A stretch of 61,117 nt of DNA. Origin: CAZSDP01 sp964605665. GTDB taxonomy: Bacteria > Planctomycetota > UBA8108 > UBA1146. The stretch lies in contig CAZSDP010000025.1 in assembly GCA_964605665.1 (NCBI GenBank), positions 1-61,117 on the forward strand. The letters run 5' to 3'. A program made the position numbers and the translations under genes. Shown piece after piece: positions 42,965-51,288 of this stretch; the stretch's first letter is position 1, and each line of letters begins with the position of its first letter. The notes beneath the pieces were generated by a model. It ran no database searches. It saw only the letters and a list, made by a program, of their open reading frames with translations, and was not told the origin of the DNA.

Positions 42965-43867
42965 TCACCGCAATTCCTCAATCTGATCGAGATGGCGATC
43001 GACCGCTCGCAATCTCTCGTGCGCTTGATCGGCAGTGCAGGAGAGGAGCGCGATCAAAATCGCCGCTTTGACATCGTCATTTGCGAGTTGGAGCGCCGAT
43101 CTCGCTTCCGGGAGGTCGACGTTCGCGAGGTCGATGACGATTTCTTCAGCGCGTCGCCTCAACTTTTGATTGGTCGGACGCATTTCCACCATCCGCCCCC
43201 GAAAGATCCAACCCAGCTCTAGAGCACAGAGACAACTGGCCCGCTGGAGGACTCGGTGCGTGGCGGTCGCCGCCTGGAGCCGGGTCGATCCCGCTAAGAG
43301 TTCAGGACCCAAGTGAAGGATGAGATCGAGGCGATCGTCATCGATGGGGGGAGGTGTCGAAGCGGTGATCAGTGCACGCGGTACACCACGTGCACGCGCT
43401 GCACCCAGTGCAGAGATTACGAATGCCGCGCTGCCAGAAGCAGAGATACCCACGATGAGGTCGTTCGCGCCCAACTGAAGCGACTCGACCTCGGCAACTC
43501 CGGCGGCGCCATCATCTTCCGCCCCCTCCACTGCAGAACTCAACGCGTCCGGCCCTCCCGCTAATCGCGCGATGATCCGATCCGCGGCCAACCCAAATGT
43601 CGGCGGCCACTCCGCAGCGTCGAGAGCACCCAATCGGCCACTCGTGCCGGCACCGAAGTAAACAACACGCCCTCCACACCGCAGCGCCTCTGCCATCCGC
43701 CGGCTGAGATCGACCACCTGAGGCGAGAGTTGAGAGAGCGCTCGAGAGACTTGTTCTTCCTGCGCGTCGAACAAGTCGAGCCAGGTGAACCCGTCACTCG
43801 AAGAGGAAGACTCAGCATGAACGCGTTCAGTACGAATCGGATGTGACCGATCTTCGTCCCGATTCAC
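42965..43867 (-). CDS. murQ: N-acetylmuramic acid 6-phosphate etherase
   Basis: 300 residues from the GTG at 43867, which overlaps the stop of the preceding gene as GTGA. It cleaves the lactyl ether of MurNAc-6-phosphate to give GlcNAc-6-phosphate and lactate. The SIS-domain signature GAGTSGRLGALDAAEWPPTF is present, with Trp where most members have Cys. The catalytic Glu is in this motif and the second one is in SAVEGAEDDG. GISASGSAAFVISAL and RPTNQKLRRRAEEIV are further family motifs. With AnmK it completes anhydroMurNAc recycling. Confidence 0.94.
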   Translation of the reverse strand: MNRDEDRSHPIRTERVHAESSSSSDGFTWLDLFDAQEEQVSRALSQLSPQVVDLSRRMAEALRCGGRVVYFGAGTSGRLGALDAAEWPPTFGLAADRIIARLAGGPDALSSAVEGAEDDGAAGVAEVESLQLGANDLIVGISASGSAAFVISALGAARARGVPRALITASTPPPIDDDRLDLILHLGPELLAGSTRLQAATATHRVLQRASCLCALELGWIFRGRMVEMRPTNQKLRRRAEEIVIDLANVDLPEARSALQLANDDVKAAILIALLSCTADQAHERLRAVDRHLDQIEELR

Positions 43868-44838
43868 CGTCCCCCACCTGTTCCACCGATTCCCCCCGGT
43901 GGATTGGGGCCATAGATCTTCCTCCACAGAGTGCCGATGCGAGCCCGCAAACGATCTTGCCACTCTGGAATCGGAAAACTCGCGAGGATTTTTTCATACT
44001 CACCAAGCGCTTCGCCGAGAAGCTCTTTCTTCTCCATCTCTTCCACCTTGGCGACTCGCTTTTCGAAGATCTCTTCGAGTTCCTCAAATCTCTTCGTTCG
44101 ATCGACCGCCGGTCGAGAGTCGAGGGGGATGTCGAGCTTGGCCGCCTCGAGGTAAGCCCGGCAAGCTTCAGGATATTTCTTCTTCTTCAGGGCGATCCCA
44201 AAAACCTCCACCAACTTCTCCGCTCTCTCGAAAACCTTCTTGAATTCGGCATTCGCTCCACGAGCCTCCCTGACCAGCTTGCGGAATTTCGAAGCGGGAG
44301 GTACCTCGTCATCGAAACGAGCGAAGACCTTCCCTGAGAAGTTGAGCAATGCGACGACGGACGTTTCCCCGATGGCACCCATACGTCGTTCGAGGAGCGC
44401 TCGTGCCCGTTTCGTATCCCAAGGAGTCGGACTTTCTTCCGGCCCAACCGGCTCCGCTTCTGGCCAGAGACCGTCTGCACCAAACGCAACTTCGATCAAG
44501 ACGAAGTCTTTCTCGAGTCGCTTGCGGGTCGAGCCGGTCACCTTTTGAGCGAGCTCCGCTCTGAATTCATCGGCTCGCCCTTTTTCGCCTGCTTCGTCAG
44601 GTGAGAGAATCAGCAAGAAGATCGGTTTCCGCTCCAACTCAGCGCGAGCGAGCCCCCGCTCCGGGGAGCTCATCGGAATCGAGGACCGGGGATCTGCGGA
44701 GTTCTCCGTCCCCGCACTATCCGCGAACAGAGAGAGCTGTCCGGTGAGTCCCGTCGCCAAGAGCAGTAACGTCCTGACGGTCGTATAGAGACGTTCTCGT
44801 CCAGTGAGTAGCGAAGCTGTCGCAGATGAACACCCCAT
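43864..44838 (-). CDS. Exported thioredoxin-like protein lacking CxxC, with helical tail
   Basis: 324 residues; AGGAG is 7 bases before the ATG. A hydrophobic N-terminal segment (TTVRTLLLLATGLTGQLSLF) suggests export or a membrane anchor. Residues about 65-195 look like a thioredoxin fold (KPIFLLILSPDEAGEKG, then VVALLNFSGKVFARF), but the active-site CxxC is absent. The rest is strongly helical and charged, resembling TPR or coiled coil (ALKKKKYPEACRAYLEAAKL), and ends in a Gly/Pro-rich tail. It overlaps murQ by 4 bases, so it is translated with the peptidoglycan recycling genes. Its function is unknown. Confidence 0.75.
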   Translation of the reverse strand: MGCSSATASLLTGRERLYTTVRTLLLLATGLTGQLSLFADSAGTENSADPRSSIPMSSPERGLARAELERKPIFLLILSPDEAGEKGRADEFRAELAQKVTGSTRKRLEKDFVLIEVAFGADGLWPEAEPVGPEESPTPWDTKRARALLERRMGAIGETSVVALLNFSGKVFARFDDEVPPASKFRKLVREARGANAEFKKVFERAEKLVEVFGIALKKKKYPEACRAYLEAAKLDIPLDSRPAVDRTKRFEELEEIFEKRVAKVEEMEKKELLGEALGEYEKILASFPIPEWQDRLRARIGTLWRKIYGPNPPGGIGGTGGGR

Positions 44839-45068
44839 CGAGATCTCCTCTTCTTCCCGTCGCGAACTATGGCAATCTACCCGTGGAAGAACGCCAGAAC
44901 CAGCATGAGAGTTTCGCGCGCCCGAAATTCCCCCTCAAACCCTGCCCTCCGCGAAGAATCGACCGGCGGAGAAGAAGTGGTCGAGATTGGCGACGATTAC
45001 GCCCACCACGGCGCGTCGCGGTTATACTGAGCGCCACCTTGAAAAGCTCCCTCGAAAGGACTCCACCG

Positions 45069-45833
45069 TTGGTCTCCGCCGCACACCCTTACCTGGACAA
45101 GAAACAGCGCAAGATCCAAGGGCTATTCGACTCGATCGCCCCGCGGTATGACCTTCTCAATCGGCTCCTCTCCTTCGGACTCGACCAAGGTTGGCGCCAG
45201 AAGGCGGTGGAAAAACTACAACCGACCCCCGGCGGGCTCTATCTCGATGCCTGCTGCGGAACAGGAGATCTCGGATTTACTCTTCTTGAAAAGTGCGGCC
45301 ACCAGAGTGGAATCCGGGTGGTCGCCAGCGACTTCTCACTTGGAATGCTGCACCGCGGCTGTCTCAAGAAGAAGCGCGCGCAACGCTCGCCGAGCTTCCT
45401 CGCCGGAGACACCCTTCAATTGCCTTTTGCCGATGCGACGTTCGATGGTGCCACCGTCGCATTCGGAATTCGTAATGTGGAAAATCTCGATGCTGGCCTT
45501 CGGGAGCTCCGTCGCGTCATTCGACCGGGCGCCCGCCTCGTCATCCTCGAGTTCACCGCGATTCAAATCCCAATCATCAGCCCGGTCGCTCACTTTTACC
45601 TCGAACACATCTTGCCGAGAGTCGGCAATTTGATCGCCGGTAGCCGGGAACGTGCATACTCCTACCTGAACGATTCGATCCGCCGCTGGCCAGACGGCGA
45701 ATCTCTTGCAGATCGGCTCCGCGACGCAGGCCTGAGTGCAGTCGAGTGGAGAGCTTTGTTTCCAGGCAATGTGGCCCTGCATACCGGGACTCGCGGAGAA
45801 CGACAGCGATGGAGAACTTCTTCAGCCATTTGA
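45069..45833 (+). CDS. menG: Demethylmenaquinone methyltransferase (UbiE/MenG)
   Basis: 254 residues from a TTG start with AAAGGA 8 bases upstream. The frame is open for 81 more codons upstream, but that part is not family-like and overlaps the divergent gene. It adds a methyl group to demethylmenaquinone in the last step of quinone synthesis. Motifs are FDSIAPRYDLLNRLLSFGLD, LDACCGTGDLGF (SAM binding), GIRNVENLDAGLRELRRVIR and SYLNDSIRRWPDGESLADRL, all typical of UbiE. A TATACT -10-like element lies about 40 bases upstream (45023-45028). It overlaps the next gene by 25 bases. Confidence 0.92.
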   Translation: MVSAAHPYLDKKQRKIQGLFDSIAPRYDLLNRLLSFGLDQGWRQKAVEKLQPTPGGLYLDACCGTGDLGFTLLEKCGHQSGIRVVASDFSLGMLHRGCLKKKRAQRSPSFLAGDTLQLPFADATFDGATVAFGIRNVENLDAGLRELRRVIRPGARLVILEFTAIQIPIISPVAHFYLEHILPRVGNLIAGSRERAYSYLNDSIRRWPDGESLADRLRDAGLSAVEWRALFPGNVALHTGTRGERQRWRTSSAI

Positions 45834-46693
45834 TCGCGGTTCCAGGTTCACGGCCCAAGGCTCGGGAACTCGCCCGTCACACCGCACCAGTCTTCGACGT
45901 GACCCGTCTCGACGAAGCACAACGGTTGCGCTACTGCGGAGGATGGTATCTCCGCGACGGAACCGCCACCGTCGCCGATGAGCTCGAGAAGATCTTGGTT
46001 CAGCAAGAGATCGCAGCGATCAGACTTCAAACACCAGAACCGATCGCTCCCGTAAACCCAGAGCGGGTCATCTCCGCTGACCTGGAGAACGAGACCCTCT
46101 TCCTCGAGACCTCTCGTGAATTGGTCGATGTGAAGATCGCGTCTCTACGAGCCATCGACCTCGGGGTCGTCGGAGAGTCGCAATCGGCGTTGAATCAGCA
46201 ACAAGCAGAGATGCATCGTTGGGCTGAAGCGATGTTGACCGGCCTCTCCTATCCGGAGATCCGCGCGAGCCTTCTCGGCTGCGGACTGCGGCGGCCGAAC
46301 CCGCAGGTTTTTCTCGCGGTGCCAGAGCGTGAGCGCCTCCTGAGAGTTGAGCGCGGCACCCGATTCCCGGTCCTCTGCCAAGAGTCGGGGCCGCAGGCCC
46401 TCGACTCGTTACTTCTGTTCATCGATCGATTGCTCACCGCAGCAGCCCCCGGGGTAGCATTACCCGAAGTCACCACCTTCTGGCATGACGCCGTCATCGA
46501 GCCGGTGCTTCGCCATCGGATCGAGGAGCGGGATCAGCGCTTGTCGTGGTTATCGACGTGGCTCCAGCACAGTGAGCAACACCGATCTGCGGTGGTCGAC
46601 AAAGAAGAGACGAACAGCGGAGACCCCGCGCCGGAACCCGATCCTGAAGACGATTCTTCTCAGATGAGGCCCGATTCGAGACAAGCTGACTGA
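45809..46693 (+). CDS. Conserved-looking hypothetical protein between menG and ubiX
   Basis: 294 residues from the ATG giving MENFFSHLIAVPGS, with GGAGA upstream, overlapping the end of menG by 25 bases. No family was recognised. It looks soluble: mixed alpha/beta character, three or four helical stretches (RWAEAMLTGLSYPEIRASLL, LDSLLLFIDRLLTAAAPG) and an acidic, disordered C-terminus. It has no signal peptide, membrane segment or nucleotide-binding motif. Its place inside a quinone gene run suggests a linked role, but that is only contextual. Confidence 0.75.
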   Translation: MENFFSHLIAVPGSRPKARELARHTAPVFDVTRLDEAQRLRYCGGWYLRDGTATVADELEKILVQQEIAAIRLQTPEPIAPVNPERVISADLENETLFLETSRELVDVKIASLRAIDLGVVGESQSALNQQQAEMHRWAEAMLTGLSYPEIRASLLGCGLRRPNPQVFLAVPERERLLRVERGTRFPVLCQESGPQALDSLLLFIDRLLTAAAPGVALPEVTTFWHDAVIEPVLRHRIEERDQRLSWLSTWLQHSEQHRSAVVDKEETNSGDPAPEPDPEDDSSQMRPDSRQAD

Positions 46694-46818
46694 CGCTCCC
46701 CCGCTGGAGAGGTATGCTCCGATCTCGTCCACTGCCTCGCTCAGCGGAAGCGATCGTCAGATCGGTTCAGTTCATTTTCCCTTCACCCGACCCCGCTCGC
46801 GGGGGAAAGGTCGAAATT

Positions 46819-47421
46819 TTGAGTTCAGAACAAGGTACCAAAACATTTGCCGTGGGAATCACCGGCGCTTCCGGTGCAACACTCGCCGAACGCCTGGTGA
46901 GTTTCCTGCTCGAAGCTGGTCATCGAGTCCATCTGTGCGCCTCAAAAACAGGACGATTGGTGGTGCACGAAGAGCTGGAGATGTCGGAAGGTTCACGCGG
47001 GATATTTCCTCACTTGTCTCACTCAAACTTGACTGAGTGGAACGAAAGAAATTTTCACGCGCCGTTCGCCAGCGGCTCCGCGCACTTCGACGGAATGGCA
47101 ATCATCCCCTCTTCACTCGCAACTGTCGCAGCGATCGCTCATGGCCTGAGCGACAACTTGCTACGACGTGGAGCGGAAGTGATGCTCAAAGAAAAGCGGC
47201 GACTGGTGATCGTGCCTCGCGAGTCACCTCTCTCCGTCATCCACCTGGAGAACCTCGCCACATTAGCGCGTGCCGGGGCAACGATCATCCCACCGGTGCT
47301 GACCTTCTATCAGCGGCCAGGCGAAGGAGTCGACGAGCAAGTCAACTTCGTCGTCTCGCGGGTACTCGATCATCTCGGCGTGGACAACTCTCTTTATCCT
47401 CGGTGGGGCGTCTCCGAATGA
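46819..47421 (+). CDS. ubiX: UbiX-like flavin prenyltransferase
   Basis: 200 residues from a TTG start with GGAAAGG about 8 bases upstream. UbiX makes prenylated FMN, the cofactor used by UbiD-type decarboxylases. Motifs are VGITGASGATLAERLV (FMN phosphate loop), CASKTGRLVVHEEL, PSSLATVAAIAHGLSDNLLR and LVIVPRESPLSVIHLENL. In the futalosine menaquinone route a UbiX/UbiD pair acts after prenylation. No ubiD is in this window. The stop overlaps the next start as ATGA. Confidence 0.92.
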   Translation: MSSEQGTKTFAVGITGASGATLAERLVSFLLEAGHRVHLCASKTGRLVVHEELEMSEGSRGIFPHLSHSNLTEWNERNFHAPFASGSAHFDGMAIIPSSLATVAAIAHGLSDNLLRRGAEVMLKEKRRLVIVPRESPLSVIHLENLATLARAGATIIPPVLTFYQRPGEGVDEQVNFVVSRVLDHLGVDNSLYPRWGVSE

Positions 47422-48419
47422 ACTTCGGCACTTCTTCGGTAGACGACCGCCCACCGACTGAATCGCCCGAGGGGGCGTCGGGTGCTCGCCTGGAACCAGC
47501 CCCCCGAGTATCTCCGGTGAAGGGATTCGCCCGAGTCGGCGAGTTCCTCGAGATGATCAAAGTCGGACACACTCTCTTCGCGCTCCCATTCGCCATCGGG
47601 GCAACCGTTCTCGCTGCGGGAGGCTGGCCGACCCTCCTACAGGTCTTACAGATCTGTTTGGCGGTGCTCTTCGCCAGAACTGCAGCGATGGCATTCAACC
47701 GCTACGTCGATCGAGAGATCGATGCGGAGAATCCCCGCACTGAAACGCGGTCCCTACCGACCGGCGCGCTCACTCCTCAATTCGTTTTGTTGACGGTGTT
47801 CTTCAGTAGTGCCGCCTTCATCGCGACCGCGGCCACGATTGGCACATACACTGGGTGGCTTTCTCCAGTGGCCCTGGTGATCATTCTCGGGTATTCCGTC
47901 ACAAAGCGCGTCACCTCTCTCTGCCACCTCGCTTTGGGAGCAGCACTCGCGCTCGCGCCGATCGGCGCTTGGGTTGCGATCAGAGGGACACTCCAACTCG
48001 ATGCCTGGATTTTGGGAGCTGCGGTGATGTTCTGGACAGCAGGGTTCGATATTTTGTACTCAACCCTCGACGTAGACTTTGATCGGAGCCGCGGCCTCAA
48101 CTCTATCCCCGTGCGTTGGGGAATACCGGGGGCATTGCGCATTGCGATGGGCTTTCACTTTCTGATGGTCGCCCTCCTCATCGCCCTCGGATTGCGACTC
48201 GAGCTAGGTGCCTTTTACTTCGGTACTCTTGTCGCAGTCGTTGCCGTACTCACCTATGAGCACCGCCTCGTGAAACCGGACGACCTCGCACGCGTCAACC
48301 AAGCATTCTTCCTTTGGAATGTCGTCATCAGCGTAGCGTTGATGGTCGCCATGATTGTCGAGTCTTCATCGGCTCTCCCCCCGATCGGTAACTTCGAAAC
48401 CGAGAGCGGTGGTCGATGA
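47418..48419 (+). CDS. UbiA-like polyprenyltransferase (possible MqnP)
   Basis: 333 residues from the ATG overlapping the ubiX stop. The N-terminal 45 residues are polar and Pro-rich. About eight membrane helices follow. Both Asp-rich motifs of the UbiA family are present: NRYVDREIDAENPRT and DVDFDRSRGLNSIPVR, with YSTLD before the second. The enzyme attaches a polyprenyl tail to an aromatic acid in the inner membrane. Pairing with UbiX and MenG fits the menaquinone route via futalosine (MqnP) or a 4-hydroxybenzoate ubiquinone route. No ubiquinone hydroxylases are seen. It overlaps the next gene by 4 bases. Confidence 0.9.
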   Translation: MNFGTSSVDDRPPTESPEGASGARLEPAPRVSPVKGFARVGEFLEMIKVGHTLFALPFAIGATVLAAGGWPTLLQVLQICLAVLFARTAAMAFNRYVDREIDAENPRTETRSLPTGALTPQFVLLTVFFSSAAFIATAATIGTYTGWLSPVALVIILGYSVTKRVTSLCHLALGAALALAPIGAWVAIRGTLQLDAWILGAAVMFWTAGFDILYSTLDVDFDRSRGLNSIPVRWGIPGALRIAMGFHFLMVALLIALGLRLELGAFYFGTLVAVVAVLTYEHRLVKPDDLARVNQAFFLWNVVISVALMVAMIVESSSALPPIGNFETESGGR

Positions 48420-50248
48420 ATTCTGACTCCCGCTCCATCCTCGGAGCACTCACACCTCGACCAAATTTTGCTCCGAGCCTTCCTGCCTCGGCAGGTGGGT
48501 GGCCAGTCGGTGGACTGGTCGCGGGCTTCTCATTGCTCATCACCTTACTGATCGCAGGTCATTCCATTCCAGATGGCGCAACTGGCTATCGGCTCGCCTC
48601 GCTGCTGCGCGGAGACGAAGCCGCCCTCGGCGAAGGTGCTCTCTGGGTGATGCTCGCCCGAATTTTTGAGTCACTTCCGATCGGCCCTACTCCGGTTTGG
48701 AGGATCACGATTCTTAGTGCGGCTGCCCATGCGCTAGCAGCCGGACTTCTGGCGGTGTGGCTGCGACAGCGAGACGTCGGCCGCCGCGCAGCGGTGGGTG
48801 GCGGTCTCTTGTTCGCATTTTCTCTTCCGGTCTGGGAGACCGCCGTCAAACCGAGTAGCGCAAGTCTCGTCACCGCGCTGGCCTTGCTGATCCTCGTCCT
48901 ATTGGAAGAGGCACGTGCCCACCGACGTAGACTCCCGAAATTGATCGGCTGCTTCTTCATCGGTCTGACTCTCTTACAAGGTCCCATCGCAGTGGGAGGT
49001 GTCCTCGCAATACTCTTCGCTGCAGCACTCCCCCGCAGTCGGATCCGACGCCCCCATGACACTGCATCTTGGGCGATCCCCCTCTCCTTCACCTTAGGCG
49101 GCGCCGCACTCGGGGTATTGCTCGCCGGAGGAGTACACTCCCTCGCGATTCCCTACGTATTGCACCCTGGTGGCTGGGTTCCTTCCCAACCGGCGAATGC
49201 ACTGATGGAGGTGGCGTGGTCTTCAGGGCCGACGGGAATCTGCGCCGCCATCGGACTCTTCGTTCTCTGGTCGCGCCATCCGGGAGACGCGGCGACTCTC
49301 ACCCTCGTCGCCACCACCCCCCTCTTGGCCGCACTGATGCTGGGGGCCCGTGGCGGCATCAGCGGGGAGCCTCCCGAGTTCACGCAAGCGATCCCTCTCA
49401 CTTACGCGGCACTCGCAGCTCTTGCCGCAGCAGTTCTCGACACTCTTCTCCAGAAGTTTGCCGCCACTCCCTCTCGTAAATCCCATCTACTGACCGCGGC
49501 CAGTGCAGCGCTACCACTCGCGGTTCTCGTGATCTGGACCCCTTATGTCGATCGCTCCAACTCCAGATACACGGAAGAGTGGGCTCGTAGCACCTTACGC
49601 TCTCTGCCCAGAGAGGCGGTGCTCTTTGCCGGCCCCGATTCACGTGGCGGAATTCTCGAATGGGTCCAACTGATCGAAGGTGAACGCCCCGACGTGCTTC
49701 TCCCCGACCCCGGAGGATTCATCGACTCGAATCGCTCACCGATCCTTCAGATCGAGGCCGTTCATTCGCTCCCCCTCGATGAGGCGATCGAGGCTTTCGA
49801 GCGTCGCAGTTCTCGACCGATCTTTTCGATCGTGCCGATTCCCATCAAAGGTGGGCGCTGGTCTCCATGGGGACTCGTCTGGCGAAGAACAGCTCCCGGG
49901 CAAGGCACCGCGAACGAGTCGGAAGATGCTTGGAAGTCGGTGAAGTTCTCACACATTCCCGATAACCCCGAAGGAGCCCGAGAGTGGATCGGCGGAGAGA
50001 GTCGAGTTCCACCTCGCGACCGCATCGCGCGACGAATCGCGGCGGACTACTTCCAGGCCCTCGCCCGCAAGAGCGGAAATCTATCTCAAATCGGGCCGTG
50101 GGCAACGGTGCTCAATGAACTCGATCGTCTGAGAAACCCGCGCCCACGTTGGTTTAGTCAGGACGATTCCCAGAGTCCGAGGTACCGCTCTCCCGATCGC
50201 GAAGACGATTCCCCATCCGCTCGAGAAAACGCCGCTCCTGCCGAGTGA
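48416..50248 (+). CDS. DUF2723-like multi-pass membrane protein
   Basis: 610 residues with about 10 hydrophobic segments in the first 390 residues, then a polar domain of about 200 residues. The pattern DGATGYRLASLL, then LPIGPTPVWRITILSAAAHA and LLAVWLRQR near the start resembles DUF2723 proteins, which are thought to be glycosyltransferases of the GT-C type. The usual HPPGYPL-like motif is poorly kept, so the assignment is tentative. It overlaps the UbiA-like gene by 4 bases and ends 95 bases inside the convergent M50-like gene. Confidence 0.65.
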   Translation: MNSDSRSILGALTPRPNFAPSLPASAGGWPVGGLVAGFSLLITLLIAGHSIPDGATGYRLASLLRGDEAALGEGALWVMLARIFESLPIGPTPVWRITILSAAAHALAAGLLAVWLRQRDVGRRAAVGGGLLFAFSLPVWETAVKPSSASLVTALALLILVLLEEARAHRRRLPKLIGCFFIGLTLLQGPIAVGGVLAILFAAALPRSRIRRPHDTASWAIPLSFTLGGAALGVLLAGGVHSLAIPYVLHPGGWVPSQPANALMEVAWSSGPTGICAAIGLFVLWSRHPGDAATLTLVATTPLLAALMLGARGGISGEPPEFTQAIPLTYAALAALAAAVLDTLLQKFAATPSRKSHLLTAASAALPLAVLVIWTPYVDRSNSRYTEEWARSTLRSLPREAVLFAGPDSRGGILEWVQLIEGERPDVLLPDPGGFIDSNRSPILQIEAVHSLPLDEAIEAFERRSSRPIFSIVPIPIKGGRWSPWGLVWRRTAPGQGTANESEDAWKSVKFSHIPDNPEGAREWIGGESRVPPRDRIARRIAADYFQALARKSGNLSQIGPWATVLNELDRLRNPRPRWFSQDDSQSPRYRSPDREDDSPSARENAAPAE

Positions 50249-51167
50249 GGCTCTCTCTTCCAACACGGTGAATTTTCTTGAGTAGCTCATCGAGTCGAGT
50301 CTCCTCCGCGACGCGCTCACGCGCTCTCGTCTCCCGACGTCGAGACTCTGCAAGTTCACGCCTCCGGCGAAGCCAATGACCGAACACACCTTCTGGCGGC
50401 ACCTCCGCCGATGATCTCCATGACTCTTCGGCCGCAGACTCTGCTCGGCGCCTCTTCCGCTCCCACTCTCCTCCAAAGAGTGCGATGAAGGCGACCAGAA
50501 TCAGAGCTCCACAGTTTTCAGAAGCGAAGAGTCCGACGGCAAAGAGAACAACCGCCACAATGCGCCCGATGAACGTCACCCGAGCCAGCGCGGCATCCTC
50601 GGTCAGGCTTGAGGAAAGGTATCCGTCGAGAGCGCGACCACCAGAAAAGGGTAGTGCAGGAATCAAGCTGAGCAGCAAAAGATCGAGGTTGATGCCCCAA
50701 AATGTCGCGAGTAAATCGAGGCTCTCCTGAGACATACGAGCTCGAAAAAAGAAGCTGTTCACTTGGTCGGTCGCGATGACCCAAGGTGAGATCAACACCA
50801 CGAGCGTGAGGCAGCTCAAAGGACCGCCCAGCGCAATCGTCAATTTTTCACGATGCCCACGACCCGCTGGTGGTGGCTCTAATCCACCGAAAGGCCATAG
50901 GACGACGCGCTCACAGGGAACACCTGCTCGCCGAGAAGCCAAGTATTGCCCGAACTGATGGATCCCGACGCCGATAAACCAAAGAACCAGAGCCTTGCCC
51001 ACCCACCCCAACGCATCGCCATACTGGCTACCCCGCACGAACTCGAGGAGGGCGAAGAGGGGAAATGACCAGTGAAGTGCGAGCAGCACCCCAGATGCTC
51101 GGCCTAGAGGAACGGTGAACTTCGCTGAACTCAAAGTCGATTTCGGATTGGTTCCATCCGCCTCCAC
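50154..51167 (-). CDS. M50-family membrane protein with degenerate protease motif
   Basis: 337 residues from the GTG at 51167, with GGGAGGG 5 bases upstream; a GTG at 51188 would add 7 residues. The first 230 residues hold 5-6 membrane segments arranged as in site-2 proteases (FGGLEPPPAGRGHREKLTIALGGPLSCL is typical in part: ALGGPLSCL). The metal motif HExxH is replaced by HQFGQ (GVGIHQFGQYLASRRAG), and the usual NxxPxxxxDGG is replaced by IPALPFSGGRALDG. All three metal-binding positions except the first His are lost. A charged C-terminal helix region follows. It looks like a pseudoprotease. Its 3' end overlaps the convergent gene by 95 bases. Confidence 0.75.
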   Translation of the reverse strand: MEADGTNPKSTLSSAKFTVPLGRASGVLLALHWSFPLFALLEFVRGSQYGDALGWVGKALVLWFIGVGIHQFGQYLASRRAGVPCERVVLWPFGGLEPPPAGRGHREKLTIALGGPLSCLTLVVLISPWVIATDQVNSFFFRARMSQESLDLLATFWGINLDLLLLSLIPALPFSGGRALDGYLSSSLTEDAALARVTFIGRIVAVVLFAVGLFASENCGALILVAFIALFGGEWERKRRRAESAAEESWRSSAEVPPEGVFGHWLRRRRELAESRRRETRARERVAEETRLDELLKKIHRVGRESLTRQERRFLERMGNRLRDRESGTSDSGNRPD

Positions 51168-51288
51168 GTCACCCTCCCAGTAGCACACAGAGGGGGCAAC
51201 ATTGTTTGCTCAATCCTTACTCGTGACGACAGTGGAATCTCTACGCAAAATCCACGTAGCGGTCAGGAGGTCACTCCACCGCAGCGCA

